Source: Poa pratensis
Lineage: Eukaryota; Streptophyta; Magnoliopsida; Poales; Poaceae
Assembly (NCBI GenBank): GCA_947311845.1
Contig: CAMZMU010000048.1
Coordinates: 22,772,431-22,836,430, forward strand
Direction: 5' to 3'
Length of the DNA: 64,000 nucleotides
A program made the position numbers and the translations under genes. Below, one piece after another: positions 46,556 through 57,740 of the stretch; within the stretch, counting starts at the first letter, position 1; each line of letters begins with the position of its first letter. The notes beneath the pieces were generated by a model, which was not told the origin of the DNA, ran no database searches, and was given only the letters and a program-made list of their open reading frames with translations.

Positions 46556-47841
46556 CGAACCCAAGGTTTATCGAACTCAGGGAGGTAGAGGTCAAAGATA
46601 TCCCTCTCAAGCAACCCTGCAATTAAGATATAAGAAGTCTCTTGTGTTCCCAACGCACCCAATACACTTGTCAGATGTATAGGTGCACTAGTTCGGCGAA
46701 GAGATAGTGAAATACAAGTGGTATGGATGATTACAAGTAGTAATTGCAATCTGTAGTAACAATGGCAGCAAGCAAACATGCAGCAGAACTGAGAGTAAAC
46801 GGTGTTTTCAATGCTTGGAAGTAAGGACTAGGGATCCTACTTTCACTAGCTAGTGGACACTCTCAACATTAATAACATAATTGAACACATAGATACTTCC
46901 TCTTTACATGCTACTCTGAACTATTCTCCCATTGGATCAAGAATACTACGTGTAGGGCTATAACAGCACTCCCTAAAGTCTGAGTAAACAAACACCACAA
47001 TAGCAACATCCAACACAAGAACACAAATGATAAGTATCACTTTAATCTAATAATGAAGCCACACACATCACCCACACTGTCACCTTGATAACGTGTTCTT
47101 ACATGACTCCAAAGATCACAATGATAAAACCACTAGAGTGTAGCATGTTCATAACAATGAGGGGAAAACATCTATAAATTCAACTAGATTACAATGCTCA
47201 TGATCACAATAAGATCACACCATGGGAGAGAGAGATGAACCACATAGCTACCAGTAGAGCCCTCAGCCTCGATGGAGAACTACTCCCTCCTCATCATGGG
47301 AGGCATCAACGGTGATGAAGCTGGCTCCGGGGGCACTTCCCCGTCCCGGCAGGGTGCCAGAACAGAGACTTCTGTCCCCCGAATTAGGGTTTCGGATGGC
47401 GGCGGAGCACGGAGATGTATTCGGGATTATCGTCGATTGATTTATGGTTTTCGGGACGGAGGCAATAAATAGGCGAAAAGGCGACTCCGGAAGGTTCTCG
47501 AGGTGGCCACGCCAGGGTGGGCGCCACCCCCCTCCAGGCTGCGCCGAGGGTTGGCGTGGGCTCCTCGTGGCCCATCTCGACCTCCCCTTTTGGCTCACGG
47601 AGTCTTCTGGTAAAATAGGCACGCACGTTGATTTTCGTCCAATTCCGAGAACTTTGGTTTTTGGACCTTTTCTGCAATGCACAGACATAATAAATAGGAA
47701 CTGACACTGTGGCATCTTGTTAATAGGTTAGTTCCAGAAAATGCATAATAATGATATGAAGTATATGTAAAACATGTAGCAATATGTATAAAACAAGCAT
47801 GGAACATCAAAAATTATAGATACGTTTGAGACGTATCAAGT
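46556..47841 (-). mobile_element. LTR-retroelement-like Triticeae repeat, unclassified
   Basis: Sequence from CAAGGTTTATCGAACTCAGG to GATACGTTTGAGACGTATCA is of a kind very common in wheat repeats (recalled). On the minus strand it starts TGATACGTCTCAAACGTATC. A minus-strand open frame at 47715-47263 is repeat-associated and not a recognised gene. Ends are approximate and no matching second LTR is seen. Confidence 0.45.
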
Positions 47842-48850
47842 CAAAAAGCGCCAGCCCCCGAGTGTTGGATGGGACCAAAATAGGTTAGAATTTGAAGAAA
47901 TGAAATATGAAAGTGACTTAGCTGTTCATGAGCGACGGAAATCTGTAGACTATCGAGGTCGACTCGTCAAAGTGGTTGTAGAAGTTGTCGGGTCATGGAC
48001 GTCGATCTTGTTGAGTCGTGGACGTCGTAGTGGACGGAGTCGACGCCGCGGAATGGTGCAGCGGAGGGAGTCGACGCGGCGGACCGGAGTCGACACGGCG
48101 GAGGGGTCGACACGGCGCGGGAAACGCTCAGCCCCCGAGTCCTCCTTGTCAAGCCGGCGAAGCGGAGTCGACGATGTAGAGTCGATGAAGCGGATTCGAT
48201 GAAGTGGAGTCGACGATGTGGAGTCGATGAAGTCACTCGAGTCGCGTGTCGAGTGCAGCGATGAACTTGTTGTCGTTGTTGACGTCGAAGCGCCAGCCCC
48301 CGAGGGTACATGATGCCCTTCCAGGGAGCAGACTCCCTGTGCCGGTACCGCCGTGTTGGTCGATGAAGCGGGGGAGTAAAATTTTGCCTGCAGCGGGGTC
48401 GCTGAGGTTGTCGATTTGTCGATGAAGAAGCTGCCACAGTCGCGGCGTTGACGCCAGCGAGTCGTAGTAGAGGCTGTTGATCACACTTCTGCTTTGCCGA
48501 CCCGCCGATCTGTCGAGTGCGCACGGCCAAATCCAATGCGTCGTGTGGCGCATGTGTTCGCTGATGTTTGTACGGCGTGAGCGCCATTGTTTAGCACGGC
48601 AAATCTCAAGGTCGAGATATCTAGAGTTTCGTGAGGGAGAGAAGATGGCGCGCTAACCCCACGTCAATTGGCGCCGTCTGTGGGTGCCCCTGCCTGGCTT
48701 TATATATACAGCCAGGTAGGGTTTACATGAGTCCTAGTAGACTACGTCTTGGAGTCCTTTCCTTGTACTGCAAGTTGGGCTTCATGGGCCACCGGGTGCG
48801 TCTTGGCTGGGCCAATGGTGGGGCACCCGAAGGGCATGCCCACGTCAGTG
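47842..48850. mobile_element. GTCGAC-rich LTR or leader fragment, gypsy-like
   Basis: It has many GTCGA(C/T)G words (48000-48240) and two copies of GCGCCAGCCCCCGAG (about 47848, 48289). ATTGGCGCCGTCTGTGGG at about 48668 resembles a gypsy primer binding site, and a TTTATATATA box lies at about 48700. No gag or pol is present, so only a terminal or leader fragment remains. Confidence 0.4.
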
Positions 48851-48861
48851 TATGTAACGAA

Positions 48862-49022
48862 TGTCCCAAAAACCACATTCAAATGATTTGTATTCTGGGC
48901 TACACAAAAATGACAAAAAGTATGGATCTGAATATGCATATTTTCAAATCTCTAAATTTATCAGATTTTGTCATTTTTGTGTAGCCCAGAATACATAGTA
49001 TTTGAAGGTGATTTTTGGGACG
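48862..49022. repeat. Long inverted repeat (fold-back MITE or hairpin RNA source)
   Basis: A perfect 29-bp inverted repeat (48890-48918 against 48966-48994; left arm begins GTATTCTGGGCTACAC) is extended outwards by about 28 imperfectly paired bases (TGTCCCAAAAACCAC against a GTGATTTTTGGGACG-type mirror). The loop is about 47 bases. Transcription would give a hairpin of about 160 bases. Confidence 0.9.
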
Positions 49023-49151
49023 TAAGTTGAATACACTATTGGCTACTTCCAGAAGTTTTTTCAATTGTTTCTAAAACTCAAAAAATATTGTTTTCGATTT
49101 TTTAAAACTACCTGGATCACTGAAGCTCGAGAGCACAAAACACTTTCCGTC

Positions 49152-50105
49152 CAAAATGAGACGATTACATATACCACCCACTGATGTTGCACACTGGACG
49201 CGTCCTCTATTTCCCGTGGATCGTCACGACAAATGGCAATTTTGTTTTTTCTTACTACATATCATGAGCATAGTACTTGGTTCAGTTCCACCTCTTGAAG
49301 AAGCAGGATTCACAAGAGTGGGCTTAGCTATAGTGTATGTTCAAACCTTCTTCCCGGTTCCTCCTACTACCAGACCTTGATTATCATGAGAAAAGCCACT
49401 GTCTACGGTCAGCTCATTTTCTGAAGCCCCCGTTTCTCTCAAAATCCAAGAAAGATATTACTTTGGCTCAAAAGGTCCCGGCATTATTTAATACTAGCAT
49501 GTGCCTTTTGCTGCCGCGCATTGATGCATATAAAGATTGAATTGTGCTGGTACACTCATAAGTTTGTATGTGCGACGACGCCAGCAATGCATGATTATTT
49601 CATGATGAAAAACATTCACTTTTCACAACTCACGTTTACAACAACATCAAGTATATAAAAATAGTCAATTATTTGCATACAACGTTAACTCTATAATAGC
49701 AATAGATGCATCCGGTCCTCCTTGGCTAAACATGGTACACAATCTCTTTGTTATTTGGGGAGTTCTAAACAAGTGTATGTCTGTAATGTTTGCGATGTTG
49801 TGTCCACCGGCGGAGCTACATGTAGCCAGCCGGGTGCACAGGACACCTGGTAAAAAATTATTTCTTTGTGATATTTCAATTTTTCACCATGTATGCACCC
49901 CCAAAAACATGATTTTATCCACTTGGTGCACCGGTAGGCACCCCGGTGATGTATCCTCTAGCTCCGCCACTGGTTGTGTCCATGCATGTTTCATTTCTTG
50001 TTGTTGAACTCATTAGACTGTACTCTCTGCTGCAGCTATTGCCTTACATTTATTGCAGAACCTTTAGGTTAAACATGGAAAACACCATTCTAAAACAACT
50101 TAGAA
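49152..50105 (+). repeat. Segmental duplication copy 1, right part
   Basis: It matches 56937-57740, starting ATGAGACGATTACATATA and including GATGTTGCACACTGGACGC, CTTCTTCCCGGT, CATCCGGTCCTCCTTGGCTA and GAGTTCTA. The hAT element at 49806-49973 is absent from the paralogue. Confidence 0.8.
49806..49973. mobile_element. hAT-type MITE with 8-bp TSD and a paralogous empty site
   Basis: Inverted ends (CGGCGGAGCTAC at the left, TAGCTCCGCC near the right) lie between TTGTGTCC duplicates (49798-49805, 49974-49981). The paralogous block near 57610 reads GATGTTGTGTACATACATG without the element. The exact first base is uncertain by one or two. Confidence 0.8.
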
Positions 50106-50401
50106 AATCATGATGGGCAAGCTAGCGATCACAGAATAACCATACTTGGCCTTACTGGAATATCACCTGTAGCAAAATATTTACTACACTGTCAGTCTGT
50201 CACCGGTTTCTTGAGCTCATTTCCATACATGGCCTTACTGGAATATCACCAGTCTGCCAGTAGGATTGCCAGTTTGGCACGTGGCAGCTGAAGTGGATGG
50301 GAATTGGGAAACGACGATGTCTAACTAGAGATTTCTGAAGGGTCAATGCAGCAGGAAACTTTTCGTTGACAATGGAGATACAGAGACCTTTGTCTTGGAA
50401 G

Positions 50402-50520
50402 TTTGGTTTTGGTTACCGGTCGGGAAATCCGGTTACCGGTCGGTAACCGGATATCCCGAGCACCCTCGGGAAATGGTCATATCGGACAAAAAATCCTGAA
50501 ATTTTTATCTGCGAGCGAAA
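50402..50520. mobile_element. Fragment of the GGTTACCGG hAT MITE upstream of PERK
   Basis: TTTGGTTACCGGTCGGGAAA, then GGTAACCGGATATCCCGA, match the left half of the MITE at 52958-53230. The right end and target duplication are not found, so it is probably truncated. Confidence 0.65.
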
Positions 50521-50787
50521 AAAGGAGTACGTGACTGGCAAGTGGTCCACACCCCAGTCCACCGTGGCTGGCATTCCGCAGACGTCACGACCTTCCTGCA
50601 GATGAGGCAAACACCAACCACCCGCCAAGATCGGGCGCCGACGGCACAGACGCAGCAACCAACTCCCGAAGCTCCGGGCACCGCAACGGAAAGAAAACAC
50701 AGGGGAGAGGGAGAGAGACGCACGCGCAACTGAAACGGAGGGGATTCCGCCTCATCGATCGGCCGGGTTGAATTGAGTCTCGCCGGC

Positions 50788-52776
50788 ATGTCCTCCTCTA
50801 ATTCCTCGGCACCTCAGTCGCCGCCACCGAAGAACAGCACTCCTCCTTCAACCGCTCCGCCGCCTTCACCGGAGGGCTCGTCATCTCCACCAACGACCAA
50901 TACCTCCTCTTCTCCGGCGCCATCCAGCTCGTCGCCTCCGCCCGCGCCGTCCAAGTGCCATGGCGCTCCGGTGTCACCGGCCGGGCTCCACACTCCACCG
51001 AACCCATCCTCCAGAGGCCCGGGTGACTCGAGCACGTCGTCACAGGAATCTGTGCACCGTGTCAGCCCGGCTGAGATCATTTTTGCTGCCGCCGGGGCGG
51101 CAGCTCTTCTGGCCCTCCTCGTCGCCGCCTGCGTGTGCTGCTCGAGGAGGACGGCGCCGAGGAGACGGCGGAAGCCTCAGAACTCGATGCATTTCTACGC
51201 GGATACTACTTCCGGCCACAAAGGTACGCCATGCTCATAACGTGATTAACGTCTCGCCGTTGTCCACGTCTCGTTCTTGCTCTGAATGTGCGTGTGACCA
51301 TGTGTTGACTACCAATGCCACCACAGGCAATAGCACGTACTACACCAGCGGGCCGCAGCCACAATGGCAGAGCGACACCGGCGCGGGGCCGTCGACGAGC
51401 ACATCCGGCCCGGTGGGTGGCTCCTTGCACGTACCACCCGACATGAACTCCGGCCAGGCGCTGCCACCGCCGGCACGGCACCAAGCGCTGGGGCTCGGCA
51501 AGGGCACGTTCACCTACAACGAGCTAGCGGCGGCGACGGGCGACTTCTCGCAGGCGAACCTGCTCGGGCAGGGCGGGTTCGGGTACGTGCACAAAGGGGT
51601 GCTCCCCAGCGGCAAGGCTGTGGCGGTGAAGCAGCTCAAGTCAGGGAGCGGCCAGGGAGAGCGCGAGTTCCAGGCCGAGGTGGACATCATCAGCCGCGTG
51701 CACCACCGCCACCTCGTGTCCCTCGTCGGACACTGCATTGCCGGCGCCAGCCGCATGCTTGTCTACGAGTTCGTCCCCAACAAGACGCTCGAGTTCCACC
51801 TCCATGGTCAGTGGCTCTGTCTCCGGTCTGTTGCCCTGCAAACCTTTCAAGAGTTAACTGACACTGACACAACATTGTTGTTTCACCGCAAGAACACATC
51901 CTTCGCATACTGATGGCTGGTGTGCTGAGTTGCAGGGAAAGGGTTGCCGCCGATGACATGGGCGACGAGGCTGCGCATCGCGCTCGGGTCGGCGAGGGGG
52001 CTCGCCTACCTGCACGAAGACTGTGAGCGCTCATCGCTAGCTAGTCTCAAGTCTCAACATCTCCGTTGTTTACAGCAACGAGGTTCGGAATTCTGATTAC
52101 TGAATTGCAATGTCCCCATGAAGGCCAGCCTCGGATCATCCACCGCGACGTCAAATCCGCCAACATTCTCCTCGACGACAACTTCGAAGCCATGGTCGCA
52201 GACTTCGGCCTCGCCAAGCTGCTGGCGTCCGACGACAACAGCACGCACGTGTCGACCCGCGTCATGGGGACGTTCGGGTACCTGGCGCCGGAGTACGCGT
52301 CTAGCGGGAAGCTGACGGAGAAGTCGGACGTGTTCTCCTACGGCGTGGTGCTGCTCGAGCTCCTGACGGGGCGGCGGCCCGTCGACGCCGACAACACTGG
52401 CCACTCGTTCCTGGAAGACGGCCTCGTCGACTGGGCGAGGCCGGCCCTGTCCCGCGCCCTGGCCGGTGGTGACTACGGCGCCGTTGCCGACCCCAGGCTG
52501 GACGGCGGCTACGACACGGTGGAGATGGCGTGCGTCGCCGCCAGTGCTGCGGCCTGTGTCCGGCAATCGTCCAAGAAGCGCCCCAAGATGAGCCAGGTAC
52601 AATACCACTTAACGCATGCTCTGTCTTGTGCAGATTTTCATGGCAAATGGACATGGTGTTTTTTCTTGGTGCAGATAGTGAGGGCGTTGGAGGGGGACAT
52701 GTCGCTTGAGGACCTGAACGAGGGGGTGCGGCCGGGGCAGAGCATGCTGTTTGGTGAGGCGGTGGCGTCGGGGTAG
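50788..52776 (+). CDS. Proline-rich extensin-like receptor kinase (PERK family), intact
   Basis: Five exons: 50788-51223, 51327-51806, 51936-52022, 52124-52596, 52675-52776, giving 525 residues with all phases closing. The N-terminal ~95 residues are Pro/Ser-rich with no obvious signal peptide, usual for PERKs. A membrane span ([20 protein letters not shown]) lies near residues 97-116. The kinase domain starts after [20 protein letters not shown] and shows [11 protein letters not shown], the Lys in [26 protein letters not shown] and [20 protein letters not shown], so it should be active. It ends with the PERK-typical [16 protein letters not shown]. PERKs are plasma-membrane kinases thought to sense the cell wall. 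I chose the ATG at 50788 because it opens the Pro/Ser-rich domain; no upstream in-frame ATG is seen. Two dead exon copies lie on either side. Confidence 0.93.
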
Positions 52777-52957
52777 AGGTAGGAGACTTCGGCAGGGCCC
52801 GATATGGACCGTATCAAGCAGGTGACCATGGCGATTTAGACCGGCTGTCTTCGGCAGCGAGGCACACTTCTCCGACGAGATGAGTCCGGTTGGGGAGCCA
52901 ACCGCCGCGTCGCGGGTATGGGCCGTAGATCTGCTGGTCCTCTGTGTGAGTCGTGTT

Positions 52958-53230
52958 CAAGGTTTTGGTTACCGGTCGGGAAATCCGTTTACCGGCGGTA
53001 ACCGGATATCCCGATCACCCATGAGAAATGGTCGTACCCGGTAAAATATCCTGATTTTTTTGAATTTGATGAAATGCTCGGATAATGGTCAAACCGGGAA
53101 CCAATTTTTTTGAATTTATAGATTTTGATTTTCAAATTAGTTCAGTAAGCGATAGTGATTTCCTGTAACCGCGGTAACCGGCAATCCCGCCACCCTAGGA
53201 ATTTTTTTCCAAAAGGGAACCAAAACCTTG
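52958..53230. mobile_element. hAT-type MITE with perfect 8-bp TSD
   Basis: Ends CAAGGTTTTGGTTACC and GGAACCAAAACCTTG are inverted repeats flanked by GTCGTGTT at 52950-52957 and 53231-53238. It is 273 bp, has no coding sequence, and has several GGTAACCGG words inside. It lies about 180 bp after the PERK stop codon, possibly within its 3' UTR. Confidence 0.9.
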
Positions 53231-53238
53231 GTCGTGTT

Positions 53239-54399
53239 ACATGGTGGAAAAAATACGAGGTTGGGATTAGAAAGGGTGGGAAATTCCTTTCGTGAAAATC
53301 CATGTATCCGAAAAACTAAAACTAATACATTGAGCTAGATTCAAAAGTATCCGAATTTTAAAATCACACGACTATAGCCGCATTTCCAATTTCTCCCGAC
53401 AGCATAGTAATCTCTAATCTCCATACATTTTCTTATGAAAAGCCACATGGTCAACTATTTTTCTCAACCGAAGTTTCGTGGAACAAACTTTAGCCGATTT
53501 GCATATTATTGTTAAGAAACAAGGCTCAATTGAGAGGCCTACGCTGCTACTATGATTTAGTTCTAGTTGCATAGCGCTTCCGTCAAGTGTCAATAGTCTC
53601 TTCTCACCCCTCTTGAATTCGGTATCCTTGTAGACCCAATAGGTTAGTTGGTTGTATCCGTAACAAACTAGATCCGTTATAACAAGTCTTGATTAATGTG
53701 CGGGAGAGACGATCTCACCTAATCAGGTATCACAACTTCCATATTGTATCAGAGTACCCTCTTTAGAATGTGCAAACACCATGAGTACCCTCTACTTCCG
53801 GCGTTCCTCCAATCAATTCAAGTTCGGTCTGATGAACTATCTCCCAAGAAATTTTTCATAGTCCCTACTGTGCATACGCGATCATTGAGTCCATGGGTAT
53901 ATGGATAGAACAAGGAAGTACCCTCGAAGGAGAAGGTCATCAACGGTGACAAAGGCAAAGTGTGACCCATGGGTTGAGATGGACCAACTTGTTTTGAGTT
54001 CTTGTTTTGTGTCCATGTCCCAAGATGTGTTTGGGCAAGTCCATCACCTGGCCATGCGTTGGACTTATGCGCTACTTTGGAGAGCATGTTTGTCGGGCAA
54101 CACCATCAAGGGTCACATCCAACTCACAAATATAAGGATGAATGGCCTTTCAACGTCTCATAACTTCAACAAATTTACAAAATTTGACGACGTCATGGCC
54201 ACAGCAAGACCGCCGACGTGCGAGGAGGATGTGGTATGTTATGTCATGTCTGACATTGACTCGTACTACAACTTATGGGGTCATCCAAGAAAACCAGAGT
54301 CAAGTCGGTTTCCCTTCACGGGTTGTATTTCCATCTACTTAGCCTTGAAACAGCATCAGAATAAAAAATATCTTCGTTGAGGGCGAGATCTATGAGGTT
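53239..54399. other. Intergenic, one unrecognised 159-codon open frame
   Basis: A plus-strand open frame at 53901-54380 (MDRTRKYPRRRRSSTVTKAK...) has no motif I recognise, no splice context and no paralogue in the window. It is probably chance or decayed coding sequence. The rest is AT-rich. Confidence 0.3.
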
Positions 54400-54407
54400 A
54401 CTATGGC

Positions 54408-54584
54408 CAGGGGCGGACCCAGAATTATTTTTGAGAGGGGGCACACTATGTGACTGGGGGCATTTCTTGTATAAGTTCAAATATTTTGATTAATTTTCTA
54501 TTAAAAATGAATAAATTCTATTGTACTTTCAAATTTTGAGTGGAGGCCAAGGCCCCCACTAGCTTCTACTTGGGTCCGCCCCTG
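54408..54584. mobile_element. hAT-type MITE with perfect 8-bp TSD
   Basis: Ends CAGGGGCGGACCCA and TGGGTCCGCCCCTG are perfect inverted repeats flanked by ACTATGGC at 54400-54407 and 54585-54592. It is 177 bp and non-coding, a very common plant MITE type. Confidence 0.93.
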
Positions 54585-54592
54585 ACTATGGC

Positions 54593-56014
54593 GTACTACG
54601 TGGCAAGGATGTTGCAGCAACCGTAATCATTAGCAAGGAGGCAATAGGGGGCAACACACCACCCACGACAATGGAGAACATATGAGGTGCTAACTTTGTA
54701 GGAAATTAGAGAATGTCGTCCTCAATTGTTGCAAACACTTCTATCTTACCTTCCATGTTAAATAAAATTAGTTAATAAATTTTACAGCAACAAAAGACAT
54801 CTACACAAATGTCCATATCACTGAGCAACGGATCACATCGCAAGTGAACTTGCTTAAACTACGGTTTGTCATTCGTACTTGGAAATGACAAGTGAAAACA
54901 ATCGATGATCAAGTGCACATCAGTCATATCGGTAATTTTCAAAATATGGACTCCATCTCATGATCTACATCTAAGAAATACTTTCAGTTTATCCAAAGCT
55001 TCAAAGAATCTTTTTAAGGTCATATGTTGGCGACATAAGCTTTTGTTGAATTTAATCCTTGTAAGAATCAGGAAATTTAATCATTGTTGATTGGGTCATC
55101 TAGATTCCATATGGATCAAACCGTTCCTCGTCTTAATAATCTTCTCAGTGTTAGTATTTTCAATAAATGGAGAGTTTTGTGTCTCAACAGGGCAAATAGT
55201 CACCATTTAGCATTTCGTTCACAAATAGTGTGACAAAATTTGTTCTCTAACTATTTTTTCCAATGTACGGGGAGCCTCTCCCAATTTTTGTATGTCTGTG
55301 TTGGGGGCGAGGGAGTCTTTATATGTAAGATTTGTTGACGATTGTAGCAAGTTCACTCGGTTATATCTCTTGAAACACAAATATGAAGTTTTCAAATTAT
55401 TCACACAATTCTGAACTTATATTGCGTGCTTCTTAAATGTCAATACTATTGCCATGTATACAAACCGATTTGGGTGGTGAATGCAAAAAACGTAAGAATT
55501 TATTGAATGACAAGTCTTGATTAATATAAACAAAAGAGAATCAGAACCGTAATGCGCACAAGTGGTCAGTCAGTACAACTCAGCACATCAACTTTCGTAC
55601 CATCACCAACAAGCACGTGAAATGTTGATTTTGGGTGATATTAGGCTCATTTTTGTCACTTGCGCCATTGCAAGTGATCCGGAGGCCACTCTTCTTGATT
55701 CTTGGCAACATAGTTTGGTTTCACTTATAGAATCCATAGGTTACAGACACATGGTCTGAACTATGATGTACGTTGAAACCATGTTCCTAATGCCTCCCAT
55801 ACCAAAAATCTTAGGAAAAACACTAGGTAAGCCAAATTTCTCAAACCCTAGTTGTCTCACAATACACGTGCACATTGTTGAGAAACAAGTCAAACAACAC
55901 CTGTAATATAAAGGCTGGATCAAGATGGTCACCCCCTTGATTTAACTCTAGTTGTACCTGCCTTTTATTGCTCCACATTGATGCATATAAAGAGGAAAAT
56001 ATTTTGTTGGTAGA
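54593..56014. other. Intergenic, AT-rich
   Basis: No gene is recognised. The only signal of note is the miR2118-like or P-loop-like sequence at 55784-55805. Confidence 0.5.
55784..55805. other. miR2118-like 22-mer / antisense NLR P-loop-like motif
   Basis: TTCCTAATGCCTCCCAT plus five further bases is close to the miR2118 family of grasses (recalled). The minus strand reads FGMGGIRN, close to the NLR P-loop motif GMGGxGK that miR482/2118 targets. Pairing with the upstream arm (55730-55770) is weak, and no further NB-ARC sequence is evident. Confidence 0.35.
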
Positions 56015-57740
56015 CTCATAAACTTTTAGTTGTGAAGATGTTTGTACTTAATGTCTTTCGTGCTATTTTGGAATAAAACACACTACTTCAGTTTTTATAA
56101 CTCACTTCTACAACATCTTTAAATACTCATTTAAAGATGTTGCTATGTGGTGGAATTCCATATAAGTGTAGAACTATAATTCGAGTTGTATTTATGCAGG
56201 TTTCGTTTCCTCGTTGATGTAATAATTTATGTTGTTCTCGTGATATTCAATTTGTGGTATGAAATCCTTTTTACAACGCACTTAACAATGAAAAATTCAT
56301 AAACCAGTACTAATTTTCTTGATTAACTTGGCATTATATGAAGACATAATTCATCATGGAAGACACAAAAGGTTGATGGCACAAAATACAAGCGCAAATT
56401 GCACGGACTTGCTCGTTTTTCACAAATGGACAGTGAAAACGATAAATGAACATATTATTTTTCACAAGAATTTAATATTCACTTTGTATATATATGCATG
56501 TCACAAGAAATAGGAAATATGCATCAAATCAACAAATAACAAATCTACCCAATCTTGAGGACATAAAGATGTCACAGCTATGGAACGGTGGTGGAATAAC
56601 CAAACTGGCGTGCATCACACACGTGTTGATCTGCATCTTGAGGACGTTCGGATACCACGCGCGCGTCAGAGTACTCTTCGAGCAGGAAGCTCACATATCG
56701 AAGTCGAAGGTGCTATCCTACGGTGTGATGTTGGTCGAGCTCCTCAAAGTGGAAAGGGTGCCAGTCGTTCCTACAAGACGACCTCCGTTGACCGCGCGAG
56801 ACGGGCCATGTCCTACACTCTTACCAGAAGCAAAGTACGATGAACCGACTTGAGGATGGCAGCCATGACTTGGTAGAAATGGTGCACGTGTCGCCGCCTG
56901 CACTCAACATCCGGCCAATAAGCGCACCAAGATGAGACGATTACATATACTCCTACCACCCAGCGATGTTGCACACTGGACGCTTGCTCTATTTCTTACA
57001 GATCGTCACGCCAAATGGCGATTGTGTTTTTTCTTACTACATATCGTGAGAACAGTACTTGCTTCAGTTGTACTTCTTGAAGACGTAGGGTTCACATGAG
57101 TGGGCTTAACTCTAGTGTAGGTTCAAACCTTCTTCCCGGTGCCTCCTACTACCAGACCTGAACCTATTATCATGGCAAATGCCACTTTCTATGGTCAGTT
57201 CATTTTCTCAAGCCCCCGTTTCTCTCAAAATCCAAGAAATATATAGCCTTGGCTTAGAAGCCCCCCACATTATTTAAGTATAGCATGTGCCTTTTTCTGC
57301 CGCACATTGATGCATATAAAGATTGAATTGTGCCGGTACACTCGTAAGTTTGTATGTGTGACGACGCCAACGATGCATAATTATTTCATGAAAATATTCA
57401 CTTTTCACAACTCACGTTTACAACAACATCAAGTATTATTGCACGAGCCTTGCTTACCATATTCCTTTCAAAAATATCTAAAAATATTCAATTATTTGCA
57501 TAACTTTCTATAGTAGCAATTTATGCATCCGGTCCTCCTTGGCTAAACATGGTGCACAAACTCTTTGTTATTTGCGGAGTTCTATATGAGTGTATGCCCG
57601 GAATGTTTGGGATGTTGTGTACATACATGTTTCGTTTCTTGTGGGTTGTATTAGCTTTTTTTTGTTCTAGTGATATTCATGCTATATATGTAGAGTTACA
57701 CCTTGTTTAGCAATGAAAACCGACATTCTGAAATGAACTC
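56015..57740 (+). repeat. Segmental duplication copy 2 (continuous)
   Basis: This is the uninterrupted counterpart of 45480-46555 plus 49152-50105. It has the same order: AT-rich flank, PERK relic, then ATGAGACGATTACATATA and downstream spacer. It lacks both the 2.6-kb insertion and the hAT MITE found in copy 1. Confidence 0.8.
56640..56945 (+). pseudogene. PERK kinase exon relic 2
   Basis: It parallels PERK exon 4: AGCAGGAAGCTCACATAT, AAGTCGAAGGTGCTATCCTA and GTTGGTCGAGCTCCTCA mirror the region from the APE loop to LLELLTG, and AAGCGCACCAAGATGAG matches the exon end. Frame breaks and missing catalytic motifs make it non-functional. Confidence 0.75.

Noticed and set aside
47263..47715. 150-codon minus-strand open frame
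   Set aside because: The sequence is of a common Triticeae repeat type and the frame has no recognisable domain.
53901..54380. 159-codon open frame as a new gene
   Set aside because: No homologous pattern, splice structure or promoter signal was visible; kept only as a note in the intergenic entry.
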